From Mesobacillus foraminis (GTDB lineage: Bacteria > Bacillota > Bacilli > Bacillales > Cytobacillaceae), in the NCBI RefSeq assembly GCF_004340465.1, contig NZ_SLVV01000003.1, positions 296,982-360,981 of the forward strand: a stretch of 64,000 nucleotides of DNA. Reading direction: 5' to 3'. Both the position numbers and the translations under genes were made by a program. This document shows positions 1 to 7,607 of the stretch, piece after piece (positions within the stretch are counted from its first letter, which is position 1; each line of letters begins with the position of its first letter). Below the pieces are notes generated by a model that had not been told where the DNA came from, searched no databases, and worked only from the letters and a program-made list of their open reading frames with translations.

Positions 1-443
1 TTTGCTGTTTTTCTTCCTTTTATTTTTAAAAAAGCCCATACCCCATAAGACGGATGAATGGCGAAAAAGTTACAATTTTTTGTAGAATCTAAGCCATTCG
101 TCGTACAGGCCCCCTCCCATCATTATACTTTCAGTCCCTTTCCTAGTTACATTTCTCTAGGCAATGTAACTAAACTTTAATATTCGTAAATAGAGACAAT
201 GATATAATAGGGGTATCCCAGGCGCATAATTTGGTATATTTTTTTAGTGGATGTCAACAGGGGTTTCCGATTATGATGGATGTAACTGTTAAAATTATAG
301 GATATATTACATAGCATGGAAAGCTGATTCTATGCCTTTTTACCGAATTTGTGATAAATTGGCATATTTTCCATAGTCATCATTAGTAACTATGTATTTT
401 TCAGGCTAAAATACTATTAAGTGCTGCCCGTGGGGGAATGATA
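1..443. other. Upstream region of degS, no gene seen
   Basis: No convincing ORF with a ribosome site is visible here. The stretch is AT-rich and contains a TATAAT hexamer at 203-208 that could be a -10 box, but no good -35 lies 16-18 bases before it. It probably holds the degSU control region. The left edge cuts whatever precedes it. Confidence 0.4.
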
Positions 444-1592
444 ATGGGATTGAGAAAACTAGACGCCAATACGCTCGATCATATTCTGGAAAGTATGATT
501 GAAACGGTCGGGAGCAGCAAAGATGAAATCTTCCGGATCGGGGAGCAATGCCGCCATGACTATGAAACAATCACGGATGAGTTAAAAGAAGTCAAGAGGA
601 TGGTCGCGCTGATCATCCATGACGGGGACAAGCTTGAGACGAAGGTCCGGTTTGCCCGGAAACGGCTGTCTGAAGTAAGCAAGCATTTTAAGGATTATAC
701 CGAAGCAGAGGTCCGGCAGGCATATGAGGTGGCTCATAAGCTGCAGATGGAGCTGACGATGAACCGCCAGCAGGAAAAGCAGCTGAGGGAGCGCCGCGAT
801 GATCTTGAGCGCCGGTTGATTGGCCTGAGCGAAACAATTGAGAGAGCCGGATCCCTTGTATCCCAGATTAGCGTTGTCATGAACTACATGATGAGCGATA
901 TCCGTCAAATGGGACAAGCCCTCGAGAATGCCAAGCAAAAGCAGGATTTCGGCTTGAAGATCATTGAAGCCCAAGAGGAAGAACGGAAGCGCTTATCTAG
1001 GGAAATCCATGATGGGCCGGCTCAAATGCTGGCCAATGTGATGATGCGTTCCGATTTAATAGAAAAGATCTATAAGGAAAGAAGCGGAGAAGAGGCAATT
1101 GCTGAAATCCGCAGCTTAAAAAAGATGGTCCGGTCTGCTTTGTATGAGGTCAGGAGGATTATTTATGACCTGCGCCCAATGGCCCTGGATGACCTGGGAC
1201 TGGTTCCAACCCTCAAAAAGTATTTGCAGACGATCGAAGAGTATCATAAGACGACAAAAATCCAGTTTGTCAATATCGGGGAAGACCGGCGGCTTCCGGC
1301 AAAATACGAGGTCGCATTGTTCAGACTGATTCAGGAGTCCGTTCAGAATGCGTTCAAGCATGCGAATGCGAATCTGATTCAGGTAAAGCTGGAAATTAAG
1401 AACTGCGTTATTTCCGTTATTATTAAGGATGACGGCAATGGGTTTGATCAGGAGAAAACGAAGCCTGAGTCCTTTGGGATCCTGGGAATGAAAGAGCGGG
1501 TCGAGCTGCTCGATGGGGAAATTTCCATTGATTCAAAGGTTGGAAGCGGGACGCTGGTCATGATCCAGGTGCCGGTTGCAAATCGGGAATAA
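444..1592 (+). CDS. degS: Sensor histidine kinase DegS
   Basis: Cytoplasmic sensor kinase that phosphorylates DegU. The N-terminal half is a long coiled-coil sensor region (family DegS sensor domain) without membrane segments. It is followed by a HisKA_3 dimerisation site with the phospho-acceptor in REIHDGPAQ, and a HATPase_c domain with DDGNGF and SFGILGMKERV boxes. An in-frame ATG also exists at 438, but the GGGGG ribosome site at about 432-436 is well spaced only for the ATG at 444. That start puts the active histidine at residue 189, as in B. subtilis DegS. The response regulator follows 75 bases downstream. Confidence 0.95.
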   Translation: MGLRKLDANTLDHILESMIETVGSSKDEIFRIGEQCRHDYETITDELKEVKRMVALIIHDGDKLETKVRFARKRLSEVSKHFKDYTEAEVRQAYEVAHKLQMELTMNRQQEKQLRERRDDLERRLIGLSETIERAGSLVSQISVVMNYMMSDIRQMGQALENAKQKQDFGLKIIEAQEEERKRLSREIHDGPAQMLANVMMRSDLIEKIYKERSGEEAIAEIRSLKKMVRSALYEVRRIIYDLRPMALDDLGLVPTLKKYLQTIEEYHKTTKIQFVNIGEDRRLPAKYEVALFRLIQESVQNAFKHANANLIQVKLEIKNCVISVIIKDDGNGFDQEKTKPESFGILGMKERVELLDGEISIDSKVGSGTLVMIQVPVANRE

Positions 1593-1667
1593 TAGGAACA
1601 GGAGCCTGCCGCTTCCTGTTCCGGTGATATATAAAAATAGAGACAGACGGCATAGGGAGGCGTACGT

Positions 1668-2354
1668 ATGGCAACCAAAATAGTCATTATTGACGATCAT
1701 CAGCTATTCAGAGAAGGGGTAAAGCGGATTCTCGATTTTGAAGATTCTTTCGAGGTTGTGGCCGAGGGGGATGATGGCTGTGAAGTAATTGGACTTTATG
1801 AGGCCCATGAGCCCGATGTGATCATTATGGACATCAACATGCCAAACACAAACGGGGTCGATGCGACTCGCCACTTAATTGAAAAATACCCCGATGCAAA
1901 GGTGATCATTCTCTCCATCCATGACGATGAGAACTATGTGACCCACGCATTGAAAACTGGGGCAACAGGATACCTTTTAAAAGAAATGGATGCCGATGCC
2001 TTGATCGATGCGGTTAAGGTTGTGGCGGACGGCGGTTCGTACCTCCATCCAAAGGTTACCCATAATCTTGTAAAAGAGTACCGGCGTCTTTCGGCGGACC
2101 AGGGGCTGTCAGGGGATCAGTACATTTCCCCGGTTGAAATCCGCAGGCCGCTGCATCTGCTGACACGCAGGGAATGCGAAGTCCTTCAGCTGCTGGCTGA
2201 CGGGAAAAGCAACCGCGGTATTGGGGAAGCGCTGTTCATCAGTGAGAAAACCGTCAAAAACCATGTCAGCAACATTCTTCAAAAAATGAGTGTAAATGAC
2301 CGTACCCAGGCTGTAGTCGTTGCAATCAAGAATGGCTGGGTAGAAGTAAGATAA
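1668..2354 (+). CDS. degU: Response regulator DegU (NarL/LuxR type)
   Basis: DNA-binding response regulator paired with DegS. The receiver domain covers roughly residues 1-120, with the acidic pair IIDDH near the start and the phospho-acceptor Asp55 in [10 protein letters not shown] linker leads to a LuxR-type helix-turn-helix (about residues 160-228, [18 protein letters not shown] and [10 protein letters not shown]). Length 228 aa matches the family. In bacilli it controls secreted enzymes, competence, motility and biofilm genes, several of which lie downstream here. The start has GGAGG about 7 bases before the ATG. Confidence 0.96.
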   Translation: MATKIVIIDDHQLFREGVKRILDFEDSFEVVAEGDDGCEVIGLYEAHEPDVIIMDINMPNTNGVDATRHLIEKYPDAKVIILSIHDDENYVTHALKTGATGYLLKEMDADALIDAVKVVADGGSYLHPKVTHNLVKEYRRLSADQGLSGDQYISPVEIRRPLHLLTRRECEVLQLLADGKSNRGIGEALFISEKTVKNHVSNILQKMSVNDRTQAVVVAIKNGWVEVR

Positions 2355-2382
2355 GCAATGCGAGAAACCTCAATAGGAGATT

Positions 2383-2416
2383 AGACACATTTGCCGAGGC
2401 GAATGTGTCTTTTTTA
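2383..2416 (+). terminator. Intrinsic terminator after degU
   Basis: Inverted repeat AGACACATT / AATGTGTCT, extended by inner GCC/GGC pairs, followed by a run of six T. It ends the degSU transcript. Confidence 0.85.
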
Positions 2417-2527
2417 TGTCAATTCGCGGTTTTTGTCGCAAAACCGAGAGAGTTGTCTAACAGTTTTTTACAGCCGAGAGGGAAATTTCGATATAATAAT
2501 AGTAGAATTTACAAGGAGTGATAGTTA

Positions 2528-2680
2528 GTGACTTCTACTTTTGACTCTCTGGCTGATGAGAAATTGCTGGACGTTTACAACCAGGCACTCAAGCTGAAGC
2601 TTGAAAATCACTTTATCCAGCTGATTGAAGAAGAACTGAATAGGAGAGGATTAGTGTCCCGCATCTCATTTGCCGGCTAG
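2528..2680 (+). CDS. sda: Sda-like sporulation kinase inhibitor (50 aa)
   Basis: A 50-codon gene starting at GTG after AAGGAGTGATAGTTA (ribosome site about 9 bases upstream) and ending in TAG at 2680. The product contains LADEKLLDVYNQALKLKLE and FIQLIEEELNRRGL. This follows the Sda pattern (LSDELLIESYFKA... FIELIENEIKRR in B. subtilis): two short antiparallel helices. Sda proteins bind sporulation histidine kinases such as KinA and block autophosphorylation when DNA replication is disturbed. A position beside degSU differs from the usual sda locus as I remember it, so it may be a second copy with another kinase partner. Confidence 0.8.
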   Translation: MTSTFDSLADEKLLDVYNQALKLKLENHFIQLIEEELNRRGLVSRISFAG

Positions 2681-2817
2681 ACCTAATCCTGATGGTAATT
2701 TGCCGTATTCCAGCAGCTTACCCTGTCTTTTCACACTAATGAATGCAATTTGAAACAATTTCATATAAAATGGGGTTTGTACATATTGTATATAAAAAAG
2801 GCAGGTAAACAGAATAT

Positions 2818-3657
2818 ATGAAAACGGCAGTTGTAACGGATAGTACAGCGTACATCCCAAAGGAATTGAGGGAGAAGCACAAAATCTCCATGATTCCGTT
2901 AAGTGTCATCTTTGGAACTGAAACCTATCGTGAAGAAATAGATATTACCGCAGAAGAATTTTATGAAGAAGTTAAAACCCGCGATCTGCCTACCACGTCC
3001 CAGCCGCCAATCGGGCATTTCGTTGAATTGTTCGAGGAGCTGGCCAAGGAGTACGATGCCGTCATCTCGATACACTTATCAAGCGGCATTTCCGGCACCT
3101 ACCAGGGGGCCGTCACCGCAGCCGGCATGGTCGAAGGAATCAAGGTGTTCCCGTTTGACACCGAAATCAGCTGCATGGTCCAGGGCTTCTACGCGCTGGA
3201 AGCCGCAGAGCTTTCAGCAAAAGGCCACACGGCAGAAGAAATTGTTGCCCGGCTGTTTGAAGTCAAGGAATCGGCCCGGGCCTATTTCATGGTCGACGAT
3301 TTAAGCCATCTGCAGCGCGGCGGCAGGCTGTCGAGCGCACAGGCCTTTATCGGAAGCCTGCTTCAGGTCAAGCCGTTACTACACTTTGTTGATAAAAAGA
3401 TTGAGCCATTTGAAAAAGTCCGGACACGCAAGCGGGCCTTGAACCGGGTGGTCGACCTTTTAGGAGAAGATGCAGGCAGCGGCGAAGAATACCGTGCCGT
3501 CATCATCCATGCCAACCGGGAAGACGAGGCAAAGCAGTGGAGAAGCGAGCTGCAGGCCAAGTACCCAAATGTCGAATTCATGATCAGCTATTTCGGTCCT
3601 GTTATCGGAACCCATTTAGGGGAAGGCTCAATGGGCATGGGCTGGTATAAGAAGTGA
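2818..3657 (+). CDS. degV: DegV family fatty-acid-binding protein
   Basis: 279-aa DegV (YviA) family protein. These proteins bind a long-chain fatty acid between two alpha/beta domains and, in Firmicutes, supply fatty acids to the FakA kinase. Family hallmarks visible are the N-terminal VTDSTAYIP, TSQPPIGHF, ISIHLSSGISGTYQGA and the C-terminal FGPVIGTHLGEGSMGMGW. Its position after degSU is conserved and gave the family its name, although it is not part of the phosphorelay. No ideal ribosome site is present: the bases before the ATG are AGGTAAACAGAATAT. Confidence 0.93.
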   Translation: MKTAVVTDSTAYIPKELREKHKISMIPLSVIFGTETYREEIDITAEEFYEEVKTRDLPTTSQPPIGHFVELFEELAKEYDAVISIHLSSGISGTYQGAVTAAGMVEGIKVFPFDTEISCMVQGFYALEAAELSAKGHTAEEIVARLFEVKESARAYFMVDDLSHLQRGGRLSSAQAFIGSLLQVKPLLHFVDKKIEPFEKVRTRKRALNRVVDLLGEDAGSGEEYRAVIIHANREDEAKQWRSELQAKYPNVEFMISYFGPVIGTHLGEGSMGMGWYKK

Positions 3658-3664
3658 GTTTTGG

Positions 3665-3694
3665 CGCCACTCTCCTTTGGGGAGTGGCGTTTTG
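3665..3694 (+). terminator. Terminator after degV
   Basis: Stem CGCCACTC / GAGTGGCG with a 9-base loop, followed by TTTTG. Confidence 0.75.
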
Positions 3695-3775
3695 TTATGG
3701 TTGCGAGTGAACTGCATTGATAATTTACAATAATTTACTCCTGTTAGGAATATAATGCTGTTATAAATAAGCTCG

Positions 3776-3895
3776 CATCGGGAATATATCGTTCAACATC
3801 GGGAATAAAGCGATTCACATCGGGAATATATCGTTCAACATCGGGAATATAAGCAAGTCCGATCAGGAATAAATGGTACAACATCGGATAAAATC
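3776..3895. repeat. 21-bp tandem repeat, about six copies
   Basis: The motif CATCGGGAATA starts at 3776, 3797, 3818 and 3839 (exact 21-bp period). Degenerate copies begin near 3860 and 3881. The spacer is a variant of TATCGTTCAA. All frames meet stops, so it is not coding. It fills the degV-comFA gap. No function is evident. Confidence 0.75.
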
Positions 3896-3980
3896 AAAGG
3901 CTTCAATCATAGAATTACCCAGCGTTGCAAATGAACCAAAATTGTCAGAACTGCTTTATAAAAATAGATTGAAATTCATT

Positions 3981-3986
3981 TATAAT
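3981..3986 (+). promoter_or_regulatory. Possible -10 box of the comF operon
   Basis: TATAAT at 3981-3986, 33 bases before the leader ORF. There is no good -35 at 16-18 bases. That would fit an activator-dependent (ComK-type) promoter, but I could not define a clear AAAA-N5-TTTT pair. Confidence 0.35.
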
Positions 3987-4018
3987 AGAAACGTAAATCA
4001 ACTTTTAAGGAGGTACTC

Positions 4019-4054
4019 ATGAATATCACGCAAAATTGGAGGACGCTTTTATGA
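4019..4054 (+). CDS. 11-codon leader ORF coupled to comFA
   Basis: Starts at ATG 4019 behind a consensus AAGGAGGT (4007-4014). It encodes MNITQNWRTLL and stops at TGA 4052-4054. The stop overlaps the comFA ATG at 4051 in an ATGA junction. The comFA ribosome site GGAGG (4038-4042) lies inside this ORF. The arrangement suggests translational coupling: ribosomes finishing the leader would reinitiate on comFA. It is visible in sequence; the function is inferred and I know of no described counterpart. Confidence 0.5.
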   Translation: MNITQNWRTLL

Positions 4055-5547
4055 GATTTGCCCTCCAAACGAACAAACTAGTCCCTGCACCTCTTCTGTT
4101 AACCTCTCAAGATACTCTTTCTATTTCAAAGATCACCCATCTACCTGTTATTCCAGGCAATTCTTCCTTCGTCTGCAATCCCGAGCTTCAAAAACTTCTC
4201 TCCGGAAAACAGCTACTTCTGGACGATCTTCCATTTCCGCTGGAAGAAATTCAAAACCACTATGAAAATGGCATGCTTTCCTATCGAAAGGGAATTGAGA
4301 CCAACGGAAGCACACATGAATGCCTGCGCTGCGGCACGAAGGATCCCAACTGGTTTGCAAGCTTTCCATGTTCACGTTGCGGGGAGCCCTGTGTGTATTG
4401 CCGCCAGTGCCTGATGATGGGCAGGGTCAGCTCCTGCACCCCGCTAATTAGCTGGACAGGCCCTGTACCAGCTCACGAACACTCCAAAAACCTCTTACAG
4501 TGGGAAGGCAGCTTGTCAGAAGGGCAAAGCGAAGCATCCCGGCGGGTGGTTCATGCGATTGACGAAAAAAAGGAGCTGCTTCTTTGGGCCGTCTGCGGCG
4601 CAGGAAAAACGGAGGTCCTTTTTAAAGGGATTGAGCATTCCCTGGCACAGGGAGGGAGAGTCTGCATTGCAACCCCGAGAACGGATGTCGTCCTTGAACT
4701 GACACCCCGCTTAAAAGCTGTCTTCCCGCACATCGAAGTCGCCTCTCTTTACGGAGGAAGCGAAGACCGCCATAAATATGCTCCGCTTACCATCTCTACC
4801 ACTCACCAGCTGCTTCGCTTCTACCGGGCTTTTGATACAGTGATTGTCGATGAAGTGGATGCCTTTCCGTACTCTGTTGATGAAACCCTTAAATATGCCG
4901 TACAGCAGGCCAGGAAACCGGACTCCTCGCTCATTTACCTGACTGCAACCCCAAGCCGGAAATGGCAAAGGGACTGCCGCCTTGGGAAACGGGATTATGT
5001 CACCATTCCGGCCAGGTACCACCGCCGTCCTCTTCCTGTCCCTAAATTTGTTTGGTGCGGCAATTGGGAGAAACAGCTCTCTAAGGGCCGACTGCCCGAA
5101 AATATTCTCCGCTGGGCGAGACAAAGACTGAATGAAGGTAAGCAAGCCTTAATTTTCACCCCGAAGATTGCCTCAATGGACAAAATGCTCCCGCTGTTCC
5201 GCAAACTCCATCCAGATATTGAAGCCGTTCATGCCGAAGACCCGGAACGCAAAGAAAAAGTCATGAAAATGCGCAGCAAAGAAGTTCCGTTGCTTTTAAC
5301 CACGACCATCCTGGAGCGGGGTGTCACCTTCCCGAATATCGATGTGGCTGTTCTCGGAGCGGAGGACCGAATCTTTACGGAAAGTGCCCTGGTTCAGATT
5401 TCCGGCCGTGTCGGAAGGAGTGCCCAGTTCCCAACTGGTGATATCACTTTTTTTCACTATGGAAAAACCGAGGAAATGCTGCAGGCGAAGAAGCAGATTG
5501 TCGCGATGAATAAAGAAGCGGAAACGAGAGGGCTGATTGACGGATGA
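4051..5547 (+). CDS. comFA: Competence DNA helicase/translocase ComFA
   Basis: Membrane-associated superfamily 2 ATPase that helps pull transforming single-stranded DNA into the cytoplasm. A four-cysteine zinc finger (CLRCG... CSRCG... CVYC..C, about residues 90-125) precedes Walker A CGAGKTE, the DEVD Walker B, the TATP motif III and the C-terminal helicase motif QISGRVGRS. The ATG at 4051 was chosen because GGAGG lies 8 bases upstream; an in-frame TTG at 4036 has no such site. It overlaps comFC by 4 bases (ATGA). The usual comFB between comFA and comFC is absent. Confidence 0.95.
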   Translation: MRFALQTNKLVPAPLLLTSQDTLSISKITHLPVIPGNSSFVCNPELQKLLSGKQLLLDDLPFPLEEIQNHYENGMLSYRKGIETNGSTHECLRCGTKDPNWFASFPCSRCGEPCVYCRQCLMMGRVSSCTPLISWTGPVPAHEHSKNLLQWEGSLSEGQSEASRRVVHAIDEKKELLLWAVCGAGKTEVLFKGIEHSLAQGGRVCIATPRTDVVLELTPRLKAVFPHIEVASLYGGSEDRHKYAPLTISTTHQLLRFYRAFDTVIVDEVDAFPYSVDETLKYAVQQARKPDSSLIYLTATPSRKWQRDCRLGKRDYVTIPARYHRRPLPVPKFVWCGNWEKQLSKGRLPENILRWARQRLNEGKQALIFTPKIASMDKMLPLFRKLHPDIEAVHAEDPERKEKVMKMRSKEVPLLLTTTILERGVTFPNIDVAVLGAEDRIFTESALVQISGRVGRSAQFPTGDITFFHYGKTEEMLQAKKQIVAMNKEAETRGLIDG

Positions 5548-6257
5548 ACTGGTTCGCCTTCGAACATTGCCTGTTTTGCCATGGAGAGCTGAAGACGGCG
5601 GCCAGTTGGCGAAGCGTATTCCTCAAAACAGAAAGAGAATACATTTGCGGTGGGTGTAAAAACAGGCTCGAGCCACTTAAAGGGGATACTTGCAGGATTT
5701 GCAGCAAGGTCTTGGAAGCGGAGTTCCGGAAAGGAAACCTTTGCTATGATTGCATCAGATGGGAGGAGAATCCCCATTGGTCCGGCTTGCTCACGCAAAA
5801 CATTTCCCTTTATCACTACAATGACTTTTTAAAAGAAATCATTGCCAGATTCAAATACCGCGGAGATTACGTGCTGGCCAGAGGGTTTAAGCCGGACATC
5901 GCCTCGGCCGTGAAATCCATGCTATTCGACTGCCTTGTCCCCATTCCTTTAAGTCCAGAAAGGCAGTACGAAAGAGGCTTTAACCAAACGGAAGCGCTGA
6001 TTCTGGAAAGCGGCCTCCAGCCTACACCTCTGCTTTCCAGAATTCACACAGAAAAGCAGTCAAAGAAGTCGCGGACCGACCGTATCCACCTTTCCCAGGT
6101 ATTCCAGATGATTCCTGAAAAAATCCCTGATATTAACGGTAAAACTATTCTGCTCTTTGACGATATATATACTACGGGCTCCACGCTGCGCCATGCAGCC
6201 AAGATTTTAAAGGAGAATGGCGCAGGAAGCATCTATTCCCTCACCTTGGCCCGTTGA
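5544..6257 (+). CDS. comFC: ComFC, phosphoribosyltransferase-like competence protein
   Basis: 237-aa ComF/GntX family protein needed for DNA uptake and thought to work with ComFA. The N-terminus has a cysteine-rich zinc site (CLFCHGE, CGGCK, CRICSK, CYDC). The C-terminal half is a type I phosphoribosyltransferase fold with the PRPP-binding loop ILLFDDIYTTGSTL near residues 205-218 and the family motif RQYERGFNQ. It is translationally coupled to comFA through ATGA. The molecular role in transformation is less certain than the family assignment. Confidence 0.93.
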   Translation: MNWFAFEHCLFCHGELKTAASWRSVFLKTEREYICGGCKNRLEPLKGDTCRICSKVLEAEFRKGNLCYDCIRWEENPHWSGLLTQNISLYHYNDFLKEIIARFKYRGDYVLARGFKPDIASAVKSMLFDCLVPIPLSPERQYERGFNQTEALILESGLQPTPLLSRIHTEKQSKKSRTDRIHLSQVFQMIPEKIPDINGKTILLFDDIYTTGSTLRHAAKILKENGAGSIYSLTLAR

Positions 6258-6304
6258 GTACCAATTCTATGAGGGCTATAATGAACATGTTAGGGGGAAA
6301 GGCA

Positions 6305-6703
6305 GTGGATGTAACGAATTGCCCTGTCTGTGGAGAAATCTACTTAAAAAATAAATTCCGCGCTGTATGCGAGAAATGCTGGAAGAAGGAAGAAGAAGCC
6401 TTCGACCTGGTATACAGATATATGAGAAAACGCGAGAACTGGGCGGCAACAACGCTTCAGATTGTAGAAGCAACCGGGGTTCCGGAAGAACTGATTTTAA
6501 AATTTGTCAAAGCCGGACGGCTAAAGACAGCACAGTTCCCGAACCTGGGCTATCCCTGTGACAAATGCGGGACAATCATAAGAGAAGGCCGTTTGTGTGC
6601 ATCCTGCTCAACGGAACTGAGAAATGACCTGATTCAGCATGAGCACGAGGAAGAGCGGAAACGGGAACGAAGCAATCCGACTTTTTTCACACAAAGAAAA
6701 TAG
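6305..6703 (+). CDS. yvyF: YvyF-type flagellar operon protein (TIGR03826)
   Basis: Small zinc-finger-like protein found at the head of the flgM operon in bacilli; its function is not established. Two cysteine pairs frame the protein: NCPVCG with CEKCWK at the N-terminus, and CDKCG with CASC at the C-terminus. The helical centre resembles an HTH (RKRENWAATTLQIVEATG). The GTG at 6305 was preferred: GGGGG lies 7 bases upstream, and this start aligns with the short N-terminus of B. subtilis YvyF. An in-frame TTG at 6254 overlapping the comFC stop is the alternative. Confidence 0.85.
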   Translation: MDVTNCPVCGEIYLKNKFRAVCEKCWKKEEEAFDLVYRYMRKRENWAATTLQIVEATGVPEELILKFVKAGRLKTAQFPNLGYPCDKCGTIIREGRLCASCSTELRNDLIQHEHEEERKRERSNPTFFTQRK

Positions 6704-6732
6704 GCACAAAGTTTCAAAATGGTTTTTGTAGT

Positions 6733-6758
6733 TAAAATAATGCTCAAATGACCGATAA
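6733..6758 (+). promoter_or_regulatory. SigD-type promoter of flgM operon
   Basis: TAAA (6733-6736), 14 bases, then ACCGATAA (6751-6758), close to the SigD consensus TAAA-N14/16-GCCGATAT. It lies 45 bases before flgM, fitting the known SigD control of late flagellar genes. Confidence 0.75.
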
Positions 6759-6802
6759 TACTAGTAAGATACTAGTCGGTCTGAAAGCGAGGTCTTTGGA
6801 AA

Positions 6803-7066
6803 ATGAAAATTAACAATTTTGGTCCATCAGGAATCAATCCATATAAAAAGCAGATGAACAAGCTGGACGGTGCTGCCGCTCGAACAGATAAAAAAACGGA
6901 TAAGGTCGAAATCTCATCCGCAGCAAAGGAAATGCAGCAGCTGTCCCAGATTTCCGCCGAGCGCAAAGCGAAGGTGGAGGAACTGAAGCTTCAGGTTCAA
7001 AACGGAACCTACAAGATGGATGCGAAAGAAACAGCTAAAAGCTTACTAGATTTTTATAAGAAATAA
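6803..7066 (+). CDS. flgM: Anti-sigma-D factor FlgM
   Basis: 87-aa FlgM, which binds SigD and keeps late flagellar and autolysin genes off until the hook-basal body is complete. Visible features are the N-terminal MKINNFGPSGINPY, the segment DKVEISSAAKEMQ, and the C-terminal helical sigma-binding part with VQNGTYKMDAKETAKSLLDFYKK. Length and sequence match Bacillus FlgM. A SigD promoter lies directly upstream, giving the classic autoregulatory loop. GAGGT is 9 bases before the ATG. Confidence 0.95.
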   Translation: MKINNFGPSGINPYKKQMNKLDGAAARTDKKTDKVEISSAAKEMQQLSQISAERKAKVEELKLQVQNGTYKMDAKETAKSLLDFYKK

Positions 7067-7106
7067 AACTCGTCTATGAGGCGAGTCTTTCTTTTGGAGG
7101 TAGCCA

Positions 7107-7589
7107 ATGTCCACTGAATCACTGATTTCCAACATGAATAAGCTGCTTGTGCTCCATAAAAGCCTGCTGGAGCTTTCGGTAAAAAAGACAGAGATTGTGA
7201 AACAGGGGGACATGGCAGCCCTTCAGCAGCTAATAAAAGATGAGCAGACTCACATAGCCGCCATTGGAAGGCTTGAACAGGAGCGGCTCAGTCTTTGCAG
7301 CGACCTCCTTCCTGGAACTCCGAATCCAGCGGTGGGAGAGATCGCTGAACAAGCAAACACTCAAGAGAAGCCTGTCCTGTTAAAACTTAGGGACGAACTC
7401 TTGGAGGCTGTTTCAGAAATCAAGCAAGTGAACTCCCTGAACCAGGAGCTGATTCACCAGTCCCTTCAGTTCATTAACTTTTCCCGGAGCCTGGTCATGC
7501 CCCAGAAGGAAACCTATACGTACGGACCACCGGCTGGAAAGCCAAAAGCAGCCGGCCCCACATCAGGACTCTTCAACTCAAAAGCATAG
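7107..7589 (+). CDS. flgN: Flagellar export chaperone FlgN
   Basis: 160-aa FlgN (YvyG) family protein, a cytoplasmic chaperone for the hook-filament junction proteins FlgK and FlgL encoded immediately downstream. It is predicted all-helical (IKDEQTHIAAIGRLEQERL, FINFSRSLVMPQKETYTYGP) with a disordered tail rich in Pro and Gly. The ribosome site GGAGG stands 7 bases before the ATG. A weak hairpin (ACTCG/CGAGT) separates it from flgM. Confidence 0.9.
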   Translation: MSTESLISNMNKLLVLHKSLLELSVKKTEIVKQGDMAALQQLIKDEQTHIAAIGRLEQERLSLCSDLLPGTPNPAVGEIAEQANTQEKPVLLKLRDELLEAVSEIKQVNSLNQELIHQSLQFINFSRSLVMPQKETYTYGPPAGKPKAAGPTSGLFNSKA

Positions 7590-7607
7590 TAATCGGAGGA
7601 ACAACAG

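Noticed and set aside
582-974. Minus-strand ORF of 130 aa opposite degS
   Set aside because: It lies wholly within the antisense strand of a clear gene, with no ribosome site and no recognisable family.
6709-6732. Terminator between yvyF and flgM (ACAAA / TTTGT)
   Set aside because: The stem is only about five A-T-rich pairs with no clear U-tract.
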